From Channallabes apus (lineage: Eukaryota > Chordata > Actinopteri > Siluriformes > Clariidae): DNA of 64,000 nucleotides. Under the pieces are notes generated by a model. The model worked only from the letters and a program-made list of their open reading frames with translations, ran no database searches and had not been told where the DNA came from. A program made the position numbers and the translations under genes. The stretch covers positions 645,001 to 709,000 of the forward strand of contig CM060109.1 of the NCBI GenBank assembly GCA_030522415.1. The letters are read 5' to 3'. Shown one piece after another: positions 23,981 to 35,984 of the stretch (positions are counted from its first letter, which is position 1; every line of letters starts with the position of its first letter).

Positions 23981-24356
23981 TACAGTTTCTCACTACCTCA
24001 ACACCAGATTATTATGTTTTGTTGTGTTCGTTGTACTGTCACTTTGTTGTTGCTCGTTTGCACATTTGCACGTGCACTTTGGTCTGTAAAACCTGTAGAT
24101 AGTCTTCCTTACCTAGTTAGTTTTTGTTAATTTATGTTTTAACTTATGTTAGGTCTATCTGTCTTGTCTCTGCTAGCCAGCTAACTAGGCCTCTTTAGTT
24201 AGCTAGTTTAGTGTTTAGTTTCGTTTCACTGTGTACTAACTGTATATGGTTGAAGTGACAATAAAGCCAACTTGACCTTCACCAGTTTACTGGAGTATAA
24301 CTGGTGAGAAATGCTGTTGAGTTCACCTGGCGGTGGTGTTAGTGTTGTGGATAATT
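23555..24356 (-). mobile_element. Internally deleted Tc1-like fragment with LINE tail inside
   Basis: CTGTGGTGTCTGGCACCGGA, GATTGGGATCTGGGGAGTCT and CACTGGCATTTCTGTGGAAT are the reverse complement of transposase sequence of the Tc1 lineage at 60455. A LINE 3' end at 23944-24285 separates the transposase part from the element end (AGTTCACCTGGCGGTGGTGT). The catalytic middle is missing. Two further shortened copies are at 26310 and 39600. Confidence 0.75.
23944..24285 (+). repeat. LINE 3' end (CR1/Rex1-like) with TTTA tract
   Basis: A (TTTA)n tract at 23944-23980 is followed by a 3' UTR-like segment ending ATATGGTTGAAGTGACAATA and AAGCCAACTTGACCT, the style of CR1/Rex1-type LINE tails in fish. 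It is 5' truncated and sits inside the Tc1-like fragment; the Tc1 sequence continues at ACCAGTTTACTGG. Clade assignment is from the tail only. Confidence 0.6.
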
Positions 24357-25001
24357 GGTTTACAGTATCACTTTTCTTAAGATTAAGATTTAAGATTAAA
24401 TGCTATAAAATCGAAATGAGAACCTTGCGTAGAATTTGTACATTGTATAACATCAAAAGGTTCTTCATCAATCCCAGGATGCCTACCACAACTAGTGTTA
24501 CTTTAGTTATGGTGTTTATGTACAAGAACCTATGAATCATCATCAGCGGATCCTTAGTTATCTTTCTGCACTCCTATTTTAGAATGTTACAGTAAACATA
24601 CAGTATCATTACTACACGTGTCCTCTGTTTGCAGCTTTGACTACAACTGCAGCTCATAAGAGTTAAAGACACACATACAAGGTGTGTGTGTGTGTGTGTG
24701 TGTTTGTGGTTTTCTGCTGTTGTGTAGTTTTTTTTTCTTCTCTATGATCTTCATTTAAGGTGATTATTTCTGTAAATAATTAATAACACTAATGTAACCC
24801 AATAACCAAAACAAAATAATCTCATTCAAATAAACCATGTCTTGTTTTATATGATTTTTCTTCTTCTGCTTCTTCTTATTATTATTATTATTATTATTAT
24901 TATTCTTTATAAACACAATTTTTGAGAACCATCTACCATTGTGAGGGTTTGTAGCCCTTTATGGTCCTCTTGAGGTGCTAAAACAGACACACATACACAC
25001 A

Positions 25002-25040
<39 letters not shown>

Positions 25041-25131
25041 GATAAATGTTTAGTGCAGACCAGCTATCTTCTCAATGTTTTGGGTTTCAGAATGCAGAAT
25101 GTCTTCAGATCTCTGCAGCATGTTTTATTCA

Positions 25132-25206
<75 letters not shown>

Positions 25207-25286
25207 CACACACAGAGCTTTGTTGCATTGCCCACGCTACTTGGGTCCCCCTCCACCCACTCCCTTCCTCCTTGCTCTCCCTCACT

Positions 25287-25357
<71 letters not shown>

Positions 25358-26005
25358 AGCCGCCTGATCAAATTCATTAGCTGCTGCATCTTAATCTTAA
25401 TAGCTAGAAGACTAATTAATCTTTTTATTTTTTGAAGTGCAAAATAAGCAAGTGTTGCCTGAAGCATTACACACACACGCACGCACGTGCACACACACAC
25501 ACACACACAGTCTCATCTGTATCCCATAATGCACTCTGTCAGTAGGGAGAAAAAAAAGAGAGAACCGGGAGAGTAAAGCAGTGAGATCTCTCATTCTCAG
25601 ATGTATGTGCGCTGAGTTAGCATGTGGGTGTGTGGAGCTGATCCGAGGTTTGATTTTCATTTCTGTGACTAGAAGCCAGGCTTTGTACAGTCTTTGTAAA
25701 GTCTAGAGCTGCCCAGAACTTATAAAGAAGTGGCTCTTACTCATTTCTTAGCCAGTGACCTCAATCTTACAGGCCAAAATGTTTGTTAATCGCAGCCCTT
25801 TAATGGTGATTAGTAGACATTTGAGCTGCACTAACCTCATGGACTCACCTGAGGGACCAACAGCCTATTGCTAATTCCTTCCAGGAACTTTACTTTCCTG
25901 TGCCGTAGATGAAACCATGCTTAAAATGTCAAACGGGAACTAATTGCAGGTATAAAGTAAAGTAACTTACACCCCATAGGAATGGTCCAAGAAATTTTTT
26001 AAATC
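24357..26005. other. Non-coding with long CA and CT microsatellites
   Basis: Holds GT at about 24682-24702, TTA at about 24879-24903, CT at 25001-25038, CA at 25134-25214, CA at 25289-25354 and CA/CG at 25470-25509. No gene or transposon was recognised between them. Confidence 0.7.
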
Positions 26006-26276
26006 ATTTACAAACCGCAATTCCAATTAAGTTTGCACATTGTGTGTAAAGCTTAAATAAAAACAGAATACAGAAATGGCCTGCAAACCCTTACACCACA
26101 AATACAAGATATAAGATGTCCAAACTGATAAACTTGATTGCAAGAAACAAATATTAACTCGTTTTGAAATTGATGCCTGCAACACCAAAATCGTTCCAAA
26201 AGAGCTGGGCGAGGGGTATTTATTCTCACCACTGTGTTACATCACCTTTCCTAACAAGCGTTTGGAAATTGGGGTG
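26006..26276 (-). mobile_element. Deletion derivative of another Tc1-like family
   Basis: The left end CAAACCGCAATTCCAATTAA and the right end reversed (CCCCAATTTCCAAACGC) resemble a terminal repeat of the CCCCAATTCCAAT type. The minus strand near 26225-26265 reads as the extreme C-terminus of a Tc1 transposase (KRLLGKVM.HSG-like) followed by a stop region. Nearly the whole transposase is gone, leaving a MITE-like remnant. Confidence 0.55.
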
Positions 26277-26309
26277 GGGGGGGGGTGGGGGGGGGATGCA
26301 GAATGGAGC

Positions 26310-26629
26310 ACTGGTGGGTCAGACTACTTTGCATTAAATGGGGCTCATTCGGATTGGGATCTGGGGATCTTGGCGGCCAGATCGGGGGCCTTGGGCTCTT
26401 TGCCCGCTCTGGGGCACTGGGTGTTCTGGTGCCTTTCTTTTTCAGTGATTTGTACTGCATTGGCTTTTCTTTGGGATTGGGATTGAACAGGCTGGCCTTT
26501 GGTCAATGCGGGCATAGGTGATCCTCAGGTGTCCATGATTCTTTGACCAGTTTACTGGGATATAACTGATAATCAGATTATTCAGTTCACCTGGTGATGG
26601 TGTTGTTAATGTTATGGCAGGTTGATGTA
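26310..26629 (-). mobile_element. Tc1-like fragment, same family as 23555
   Basis: GGATTGGGATCTGGGGATCT, GGTGTTCTGGTGCCTTTC and the terminal part ATGTTATGGCAGGTTGATGT match the 23555 copy. The inner deletion junction (GGCACTGGGTGTTCTGGTGC) is shared with that copy and, inverted, with 39600, so these copies spread after the deletion happened. Confidence 0.75.
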
Positions 26630-27402
26630 CATGAAAAATGAACGATTGTCTGTGACTTCTGAGGAAGAACATGCTACGCTTCATCCTTTTTTATTTATGT
26701 GGTAAGGAAGAGCTAGTTAGTAAGTTGGACCTAGAAGTGACCAATATTAAGATTAAAAGGGGAGATTTGTAATCCATGAGCATGCTTTACGTTATTTGAG
26801 CTTTAAATTTGCTATTGGAAAATATAGCCCTATTTACAAGAATTGCAGAAATAACGTGGAAAAAAACTACAGTGCAACAGAAATGTGGCTTTATTGTATA
26901 GCTAACACAGGGAGGATAAGTTGCATAATCAGATAATTATTTTTAAGGACCTATTTTATTGCTCTTTGCTGCACTTTGCTGAATGATTAGGACCTTGTTC
27001 ACATCTGGCATGAACTTACGAGTGATATGAATGTTTCACTCATGATCGGATTACATACATCATTTAGATTCCTGCTGCATTTATTTCCAGTGAGAAATGG
27101 CCAGTGAATCTTATCGCATAACCTGCACAGAATGCTTTGCATGTTTAAATTGCATGGTCTGCTAATGAAACATCTGAGTGAAAAAGAGACGAGAGGACGA
27201 ATGATGCTATGAAAAGCAGCTGCTTTCATCTCAGCTGTTCAGCAGGATTTCCAAACAGTCTGGCGATGATTATGTATTTTCAGGCGAGGGCACTGATAGT
27301 CGATTAGCTTTTCCTTTGTTGCTGTCTAAGACATATTGAGATGGATTTGCTTTGGGATTTGGCCATATGCATCCCAGACCTCCGAGTTGGTTTGTGTTAT
27401 CA

Positions 27403-27479
<77 letters not shown>

Positions 27480-27934
27480 TATATATACCTTGCTCCTACC
27501 TGTGCTTATCGCTGATCACTTGTCAGTTGATCACCCATGATGAGGTATGAGCTAGACCCAGATGTTCATGAAGATGATAGAAGAAATTGTATCTGATGAA
27601 CAGTTGTTTAGTGAGCATGTCCTGAAAAACTGATATCATGGAATTTGAATTGGTTCCAAAATGTCTTGTCCAGCTCTCTGTCTTTAATGTGTTTAGTGTC
27701 TTAGCATCTCCTACTTTGATGCCACTATCTCACCACTGCTATGTAAAAGACATTGCCCACACATGTTGAACTGTCCTCTGAATGCCTCAGTGTCAATTCA
27801 ACCAGGTGAACACTAAGGTACTTGGAGGATTCCAATTTTTATTTATTTATTTCTTATTTATTTAACACTTTCAACATTTGACATGGTGAGCAAAGCAGCT
27901 GTACACAATACAACTTGGATAACATTGGCAACGT
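26630..27934. other. Non-coding with long TA microsatellite
   Basis: (TA)n occupies 27411-27473, about 31 units. The rest shows no family match or coding exon. 27835-27865 has a short TTTA tract. Confidence 0.6.
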
Positions 27935-28182
27935 TGGCAGTGGTGGCTCAGAGGGTTAAGGCATTGAGTTACTGACGGGAAGATCGGTGGTTCAATCCCC
28001 AGCACCAATCAGGTTGCCACTGTTGGGCCCTTGAGCGAGGCCCTTAACCCTATCTGCTCCAGGGGAGCTGTATCATGTTGCTGTATCATGGATGACCCTA
28101 CGCTCTGACCCCAGTTATGCTGGGATATGCGAAGAAGCAATTTCATTGTGCTGTAATGTACATGTGACAAATACATTTAACT
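27935..28182 (+). repeat. tRNA-derived SINE
   Basis: The head has A box TGGCTCAGAGG and B box GGTTCAATCCC; the body reads GCCACTGTTGGGCCCTTGAG; the tail ACCCCAGTTATGCTGGGATA and CATGTGACAAATA closes it. The same family lies inverted at 17872-18108, and the body is shared with 9134-9336. Confidence 0.85.
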
Positions 28183-28244
28183 ATTTTCATACAGGATTGT
28201 GCACCACTGCATTTTGCTCACACTGTGTGGTCATTTCCTAGGAC

Positions 28245-28500
28245 ATTGGCTAGAGTGAAGGGAACCTCATGAATGGCCTCCAGGAGGTCAAATGTAAAAT
28301 GAAGTCCAGAGCTCACTGGAGCTATGCAAAGGAGAAGGTGTACAGGACAAAGTCTCTCACACTGGAGGATTTGGAGGCATGGATTCAGGAGGTTCTCAGC
28401 AACATCAAAAACAACTTCATTCAGAAGACTGTGGATTCCATCCACGGCTGTTTGTGGGAACTGATTGACGCCACCTGTGCCTACGTTGAAATTTAAAGAT
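28245..28500 (+). pseudogene. Probable mariner-type transposase C-terminus
   Basis: A 75-codon frame (28269-28496) reads YAKEKVYRTKSLTLEDLEAW, then NNFIQKTVDSIHGCLWELID and ends CAYVEI with a stop, followed by an AATAAA at about 28546. The spacing (K-V-Y then L-E-D-L-E-x-W-I then a conserved end) resembles the last part of mariner/IS630-type transposases after the final acidic residue. Upstream domains are not present. It could instead be an exon-like fragment of something I do not recognise. Confidence 0.45.
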
Positions 28501-28866
28501 TTGCTTTAATTTTTCTATGTAATGAAGTACATGCATAATTTGTTTCAATAAATTTGTATTAGAAATATGAATTTATTACCATTTTTCAATGCCTAGGGTA
28601 GAACCAAGGTAGAACGTTTTCTCAGTATGCCAGAGCCAAGATCAGACTACCGGATTCACATCAGAAACTCCGGCCTCCCATGAACTCTTACATGAACATG
28701 TGGAAATAGCTTGGAGCTTGGAGTGATTGTCAGGACTGTACCGGGGATGTAGCAATACTTTAAAGCCGAGTTCCTATAATGTGCAAGTGGTGGTGGTGAA
28801 TGATTTGTGTTTAGTTCACACAGGCACTACTTCTGCAGGTCGTGACAAGTTTGCTGAATGTTCAAA

Positions 28867-29075
28867 GGAATGACTGCAGTGAGCTCCGAGCCACCTCGGA
28901 CTGGATCGTCATTCACAGATGTACAGCCTTCTTTTAAACATTTGCACCATTCAAATGTTTAACTCCAGTTAAGAGTCTCATCATTGTAATATGCTTGAAG
29001 TCTTCTGTAAATGTCAGATAAATGCCTTCATTTTACCAGAAATTTCTTCATGAGTTCTGGTTTGACATGTCAGGT
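28867..29075 (+). repeat. Unclassified dispersed repeat, copy 1
   Basis: GACTGCAGTGAGCTCCGAGC, TGAAGTCTTCTGTAAATGTC and TTTTACCAGAAATTTCTTCA recur in order and orientation at 47676-47866. No coding or terminal-repeat structure is seen. Confidence 0.6.
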
Positions 29076-29079
29076 ATTT

Positions 29080-29380
29080 CAATTCAATTCAGTTTAATTT
29101 TACTTATATTGTGCTTTAAGCAATTGTCACTGTCTCAAAGTAACTTTACATAATCAAAAGTAAATTATGGAAATCAATGTGAATTTATGTATAAATCATA
29201 ATGATCAGATCGTCCCTGATGAACAAGCCGAGGGTGACGGGGCTGAGGAAAAAACTCCCTGAGATGGTAACAGGAAGAAACCTTGAGAGGAACCAGACTC
29301 AACAGGGAACCCATCCTCATCTGGGTGATAACGGATAGCCGGGATTGATCTGCATTTATACTGTATATTGAACAGGACAT
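29080..29380 (-). repeat. Short interspersed repeat (same family as 2906 and 62945)
   Basis: AATTCAATTCAGTTTAATTT, AACTTTACATAATC, AAAAACTCCCTGAGATGGTA and AAACCTTGAGAGGAACCAGA form a recognisable fish dispersed repeat. It lies in reverse orientation to the copies at 2906-3110 and 62945-63190. Confidence 0.7.
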
Positions 29381-29424
29381 ATTGCCAAAATAAGGAATGT
29401 ATTGTTACTACATGATGCCGAAAA

Positions 29425-29880
29425 ATAAGTTCATGCTTTTATCACCTGTGGACTATTGTAACACCATACTGTCTAGATGTTCAATTAGGTGCATAAACAA
29501 GCTTCAGTTAGTCCAGAATACAGCAGCAAACGTCCTCACTTCCCATATATTTTGCTAAGAATTTTGTGAACAGGTAAAGGAACAGATTTGGGGGACTCAT
29601 GGGGGCATTATGTTTGGATGCTGTCTTCTCCACTCTCATTGATCACTCATGTCTGTCTCTTTTCTCTCTGTGTCGAGCTTCCATGGTGCTTTTGAGCTGC
29701 CAGTGATCCGTGCTGATGGAGGGCCCCATGTGTTCTGTTTGGGACCTAATGTGGAGACTTGAGATGGTAGCATTTTACCATGATGATGGACTTGGTCTTG
29801 GCTGATGCAGACAGCTATTCTCTGATGATGGATAACCTTGCTCTGACTGAGACTTACCAGCTGACTTTCCACAGCTGAGG
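29425..29880 (+). repeat. Internally deleted LINE 3' region
   Basis: TTCATGCTTTTATCACCTGT, ATAAACAAGCTTCAGTTAGT and CCAGAATACAGCAGC match 45838-45950; then AGGTAAAGGAACAGATTTGG and GGGGACTCATGG match 46320-46350. About 370 bases of RT C-terminal coding are missing between. The rest to 29880 may be further 3' UTR but has no partner in this window. Confidence 0.7.
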
Positions 29881-31060
29881 GGAGGTACTCGTAATCTGCT
29901 TACTGGGTAGCAGGTGGATTTCAGGATTTTATTACAAAGATTTCTTTATAATGAAGAGAGCAGTGACAACCGGCCCCTGGCATGTCAACCAGGATTTTTT
30001 TTTATTATTAAATAAATAAACAATATTTAATTTACATAAATAATCTGTTTTATTAGTATTCAGTATTCCATCTTTTCCCTTTTGAGAACATTCTGGCCTC
30101 ATGCTCTGTTCACTAACAATGGCTTTTGTTTATGTTCCAAAACAACCTCCTCAACTCCCACCTCACTCTAGACAATACACCCTACTGTAGGGTTACCTTA
30201 CTGTAGGGAATACTGCAGGGTTAATAATGAAATAGCACACACTCTCTCATGCCAACTGCGGAGAGGAAAAAAAAGTAAATGAAACAAACAAACAAATAAA
30301 TCAACTCTTTACTCACATCAACACACCAGACAATCAAATGCGCACCAAACCATTCCTGAGTGAGGATAGTGCAGTATTTAGCCAGCCATTAAGGTTCTGA
30401 TTTACTCATGAAGGTCTTGCTTTCTAAGGTATGTCTTGAATGCCTGGAGAGTTGCATTAACCCCCTACTGAGTTTATATATGTTCGATTGGACACAAATA
30501 AAAAGTGTTAAATCAGCACTGTGTGGGTGCTTTCATACTTGGCATAATTGCTTGGTTTTAGTCCCCCTCCTGTCTCCCCTGCTGGCCAGATTTCACATTA
30601 GTAATGCTGTTCTGTACCTGAGTACACTTGTGTATTTTACATTCTTTTACCACCTCCTTTTCCCTTCCATAAGATAAAGAAAAGTAGAAAGGAGGGGAAA
30701 GATGTGGCGGTGTGCACGTGCGTATCCAGAGGCAATGCCCACCTGGTATGTGAGCACTCGGCTGGTAAGTGATGGTGACCGGTAGAGTGACTGAGTGGAA
30801 CACTTATATTATGACAAACATAGAGGGCATGTCCCTTCACACACCTGACGAAGGTGAGGCCACGTACCTAGTCAGCTTTTGGAGTGAACGTTTTATTGTT
30901 ATTATGGGCCAATTCTTTTTTAAATAAGACTAATTCGTTGAAAAAACCCTTTTAATTTTAAGTGAGTGAGTATCTTAGATATTCTCTGCTAAAGCTTTAG
31001 TAAAAGGACTACAAGGTTACATAGTGCTGCTTTAAAATTATATTTAACTGCATTTAAAAT
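29881..31060. other. Non-coding, nothing recognised
   Basis: No family matches, no convincing exon. Mixed AT-rich sequence with a short poly-T/TTTATT patch near 29995-30010. Confidence 0.5.
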
Positions 31061-31345
31061 GTGGTGGCATAGCAGTTAGGACTGTGGCCGAGGGTTCGAG
31101 GCCTGCCTTAGGACTGTGTGCGTGGAGTTTGCATGATTCCTCCAGGTAATCCAGTTTCCTCCCACAGTCCGAAGACATGCAGATTAGGTTAACTGCCATT
31201 CCCAAATTGCCTGGTGTGTGTATGTGGTGTGATTTATTGACAACCTGACCTGCCTTGCGTCCAAAGGCTCCTAGGACATTCTCCAGGCTTCAGGCTCCCA
31301 CGACCCGTGTACTGGACAAGTGGTATAGAATATAAATGCAGATAT
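31061..31345 (+). repeat. tRNA-derived SINE with LINE-like tail
   Basis: GTGGTGGCATAGCAGTTAGG, GTGTGCGTGGAGTTTGCATG, CCAGTTTCCTCCCACAGTCC and AAGACATGCAGATTAGGTTA followed by GCTCCCACGACCCGTGTACT and AAGTGGTATAGAA are the ordered blocks of a common fish SINE. The B box is degenerate (GGGTTCGAGGCC). A reversed partial copy is at 38291-38490. Confidence 0.8.
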
Positions 31346-31697
31346 GCACCTTAATATTTATTGTTATCACATTAAAAGTTTGATGTTTTATGTAACTCTG
31401 GTCATTAATTTCACTGGCTGCAGATAACGCAAAAAATCTTTTGAAGATTTAAAATGATGGGTTTATCAGCATTAGCTTCTGGGATCTGTCTGAATCGTTT
31501 CGTGTTCAGGAGCACTTTACAGGTCCATTTGAGAGGGCAGATAGAATCGCCGGCTGCACAAGCTGTGTGTGCGTGATTCTTGCTTAATAATTAATGTGTG
31601 GTTAGCCTTGCTGTAGCACTAGCGGCAAAGCTCAGTAAAAAAGTGGATTTGATTTGCTGTTGTGGATCGTAGAGGGAGCCAGACACATTTACTGTAG

Positions 31698-31742
<45 letters not shown>

Positions 31743-32699
31743 GAGTGTGATGCATGAGAGAGTGTGTTAAGAGTGGCGGCTGGCTGGCTGCAACCCTAAT
31801 GCAATTTCTCATTGAAAAACGGCGACAATAACAGCAGTGCACACTCAATGAACTCACGCCTGACTTACAGTCATGAACATACGATAAAAAAAAACAATAA
31901 AGGCAATAAAATCACGAGGAGTAATAAAGGTCCCAAAGACAAATGAACTGTTTGGCCTGTGATTAGATACTGAATATCAAAAGGAATATACTCAGAAACT
32001 TGGGTGTTCAATTTAATTTAATTCAATTCCACAATGCTTTACCAGCAAAAATATAACAAATCACTGTCAAAGCAGCTAAATAAGAAATCACATGCCTAGT
32101 AACATCTGTGCATATGTAGCTCTGTCTCTCTCTCTCTCACTCACACACACACACAAATTAACTAAGCACTCTAGAATGTTGCTGATCTACTAACAGTCCC
32201 TATGGAGGATCTCATCTTACCCATGAGTGATGTAACATGTCCAGTTAGCATTTTTCCATTTGTATTTTTCGTAAATTTCTGCACTGAACATTAAGCTAGG
32301 GGTGGGGAGAGGGGGAGCTGCTTACATTTCCATTGTTGCTGGTCCATTGAGCTCAATTCAGCTAAATAAATTACATAAATAAGCGTGAATGGATAAACAA
32401 TAAGAACGATCTGCTACAGAAGCTGAGCTGGATGACGGATCATGTATTTGACCCTCCAGTGGCCACGGCCGTGCCGTCTTCTCAACCGCACTTCATCAGC
32501 ATCATTTACTACTCAGACAATGTCATCTAACACATAGACCTCTCGCTGAAAGATTCATCTTTTCTACTGAGACTTCAGGCAAGACTTAAGCCCATTGAAA
32601 CAATTCCTCAACATCCTTACTGCCATTCGGGACAACATCATTCCAATATGACACTAACTCATTGGTCAAAAGTCAAACAAAGTGGTGCCACTCATTCTG
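31346..32699. other. Non-coding, one CA microsatellite
   Basis: CA tract at about 31700-31738 and a short CT/CA tract near 32125-32155. Nothing else recognised. Confidence 0.6.
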
Positions 32700-33250
32700 T
32701 CCCACGTGTCTTTCACCCAAGTCTTAAGCTTTACTTTTCCACATATCTAAGTCTATCGGGGAGAAGCGAGCCTGATACAGGAGCTCAGGAAAAGCTTGTT
32801 AGATACAGTGTTCTGTAACGACTCACAAGATTCATGACTAGCGAATGATTCCCAAGATACAGGGCCGCGGAAAAGACTCACCATGATAAACGGGTTTGGA
32901 AAAGTTCTTGTCGAGATACAGTACAGTTTTCTCCTTTTGTAAGATACAGGGACTCATACAAGTCTTAAATTTATAGAACCTTGGCCATGGATTACAAAAT
33001 ACAAAACCTCAGTAGTGACTCAAACGATGCAGGATTTCAGAAAGAGAAAAGCAAAATACACGAGCTCAGAAAAGACGAATCGTTATACAAGGTCTTGGAG
33101 GAGACGTGCCAAGATACAGGGCTTCAGAATGTTACTTTTGTAGATACAGATAGAGGGGCTGTCTCATAAAAGACTTGAATTTGCTGAACCTTTAACTATG
33201 GACTACAACGTACAAGAGCTCAGCAGTGGGGCTGCAGGATTTGATCAATT
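32700..33250. repeat. Degenerate tandem repeat with a period near 210 bp
   Basis: Two blocks about 211 bases apart (near 32955-33040 and 33166-33245) share GTCTTAAATTTATAGAACCT / GACTTGAATTTGCTGAACCT, a CATGGATTACAAAATACAA / TATGGACTACAACGTACAA core and a GCAGGATTT end. Many AGATACAGGG-type submotifs occur between about 32770 and 33150. There is no sustained coding frame. Confidence 0.55.
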
Positions 33251-33409
33251 ATCTGATCAATTATTTTGACACTATTTGAGATTAGGATTTAAACTGTAAT
33301 ATGCAACTATTAATGTACGTTGTTGCAATCACTCGCATTTCTCTAAACTAACAGCAAATAACTTGTAGCGCAGCCACACAAAAGGGACACTTTCAACAAC
33401 AGGGAAATG

Positions 33410-34060
33410 GTTGTAGAGCTAATGCTGCTCACCTGTGGCCGAAGGTGTGCCCTAGCGGTTTCTGGTTCCCCATGGACAGTGGTTTGGTCACCGGGCAAGC
33501 TCCCACGCGCATGCACGATCGCGCCTCGAGGGCCCCGGATGAGAACTGATCACGTGATCCGGCATAAAGCCGGAACCGGCAAGGAAGCCGGCACGGAGAG
33601 ATGAAGACAGCGCGCTGCATGTTTTTTGAAGCTGAGCGACTGCTTGTGGATTACCTTTTGTTAATTTCATTCAGTACCCAGCTCATTCCGTTTCTCGATC
33701 TCCCAGACCTACCATCTTTATCTGGTGAGATCGACCCATCTCTCCAACTCACCATTTCACCCCAATTGCCGTTTTTTCAGACTCTGGACTATCATACACT
33801 CACTCACACACCCGCATACATCACACACTCACTCGTTATATTTGTATATATTTTGTATATATTGGTTTGTGGTGCACCGTGTTTGTTTATCTGTCTGTCT
33901 TGTATAATACACTTTGGATAATTTATTATAATTGTTTTGTGTCACGTCGTGTTTTGTCCAGCTGCGGTTGCGCAATACCGGAAGTGTTATCAAGCCCCTG
34001 TTTAGATTCCCGAATCCGTTGTTCTTGTGTAACTAAAGGTTTTATAATAATCCAAGCGTT
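33410..34060 (+). repeat. Possible solo LTR, GC-rich promoter-like block
   Basis: The block runs from TGTAGAGCTAATGCTG to AATCCAAGCGTTACA, so it has TG...CA ends, with a GC-rich part containing GGCATAAAG near 33560 (TATA-like), the palindrome GATCACGTGATC at about 33548, and an AT-rich 3' half. No matching target duplication was found at the flanks and no partner LTR exists in the window. It could equally be a CpG-rich unique region. Confidence 0.3.
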
Positions 34061-34666
34061 ACAAACTGGAGAAAGTCTCAAGACGTTTTTAAATATGATA
34101 TTAGTTTATCCCCTCAAAAATGAACAAATACTTACAAATAATTAACTCTACTCTGAATTCCTAATGGTGTGTATATCACCTGGAATAAATTCCAGCCTTA
34201 AATAGTTGCACAATTTTGATACGCAGCATTATCATCATTTTAATGTGTTTTTATCTGCTTCTTTAACTCCAGGTGTAAATCAATGTCTGCTGTATGACTC
34301 TAAACAGACGTTTAAAGGACAGATGAAGACAGATTTGAAGTGAACACTTGATTGCTCTAGAATCAACTGCAGCGTGTGATTCAGGTGTCTCTCAGGTGGA
34401 GCTGTTCCCCTCGAGCATATACACGTACTGTAACAGAGGGTCAGGTGTGTGTGTGTGTGTGTGTGATAGGATCACACACCTAGCCAGATGCTTTGATCCA
34501 CGGATTCCAGACAGATAGATTCTCGAAAACGACCTTCTGTTCCATGTCCTGTCTTTCTTTCTGTAGTTGTCTCTCTCTCTCTCTCTCTGTCTCACTTTTC
34601 CATTGATTTCAGATTTCAGATCTCAGTTCTAACGAATTGCCTGCCTTCGTAACCACACACATACAC

Positions 34667-34745
<79 letters not shown>

Positions 34746-34927
34746 GGTCTGTTAATTCATACCTTATGAGTGTGTACCTGACAGCATGATGTATTATTGA
34801 TCATAGAGCTTATTAATGTTGATTTTTGTGTCTTGTGACATTTACAATCGCTGTTACTTTCCTCTTCAGTGTGACTCGCTGACATTTCATCTCTCATTTA
34901 AATGTGAAAATTCACTCAGGACTGATT

Positions 34928-35011
<84 letters not shown>

Positions 35012-35984
35012 AAAACTCCACACTGTGTGGATTTATGGAATAATCCACAGTAGAGCTGGAAAGAGAACATAACTCTGCGCTTATTAACCCTGAAAAGCTT
35101 TAAGTCTCTCGAGAACCTTAAAGTATTTACAGGTTTCCTCTCATGGTGCAACTCCTTTTATAAGTAGGGAACCCTATCCAGACATGGAGTTCTGGCCAGA
35201 TAACTATTTATAGAGGCTTTAAGGAACTTTATGCACCGTTGCCTTGTGTTATCGCTTTAGTCGTCACCATAGTAACAGCTACAAGCTTCACCTGAAACAC
35301 TAACATTATGTTACCTTCCTTTGTGTTTTTATAAGTTTTTATTATAAATTATGCAACAGTTAGTTTTGAGCGAGTAACCTGACTGGACAAGAGGCATTAT
35401 TCCAAGAGTGCTGATAACAGACAGTAACAGCACTGTGAGGTGTAACTCTCTGTATGAGTGGGCGTGTCCCAGGTGTTGTCCAGTGGTTAATGACACTAAC
35501 TGTGTGTCTCAGCGTGAGTGAGAGTAGGTCTGTACGGTCCGCAGTACTGAGGAGAGAGCAGCTGCCTGACAAAACCCACATTCACACCCAGACACAGAAG
35601 CACTTTCCGTAAGAACTCACATTTGATAACGTTATGTTGTCTTTCAACCCCAGAAACCAGCCATACTGATATTCTCTCATGTGCTTATTTTTTACACTTT
35701 ACCACTGCGCCACTTGGAGGTCCCCTCATGTGCTTATTTTACTTTAATCCAAAGACATAGGCCAAATCTGAGTAAATTCACCCCAGTCTCAGGTTCAAAT
35801 GCCCCCATGTGTTCTTGTTAAAGACTGACTTAGTGCTACTCTGTCCTATACTACTGTTTTAATACTACAAAACTTTATCAGTTGATATGTTGAACTTATT
35901 CTGAAATATTATATTATTATATTTATATTCTATTTAAAAAAAAAAATATTAAAATGCTAAAATGTTTATATATAAACATGAAAG
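34061..35984. other. Non-coding with GT, CT and long CA microsatellites
   Basis: GT at about 34446-34463, CT at 34667-34688, CA at 34688-34742, and CA at 34931-35007 (about 38 units). Otherwise unclassified. One regulatory motif at 35263 is listed separately. Confidence 0.65.
35263..35276 (+). promoter_or_regulatory. RFX X-box motif
   Basis: GTCACCATAGTAAC fits the RFX X-box consensus (GTNRCC, two bases, RGYAAC) at every position. RFX factors control ciliary and other genes. No neighbouring gene is visible, so function is not shown. Confidence 0.45.

Noticed and set aside
25046..25435. Long His-Thr and Cys-Val open frames across CA/GT tracts (also near 22303, 36273, 49202, 50208, 62336)
   Set aside because: They are translations of dinucleotide repeats without start context or any domain.
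30408..30677. Possible small membrane protein (89 codons)
   Set aside because: Hydrophobic runs arise from T-rich sequence; no family motif, no splice structure, no repeat partner.
32700..33250. CRISPR-like array
   Set aside because: Vertebrate DNA, irregular spacing and degenerate units; no array architecture.
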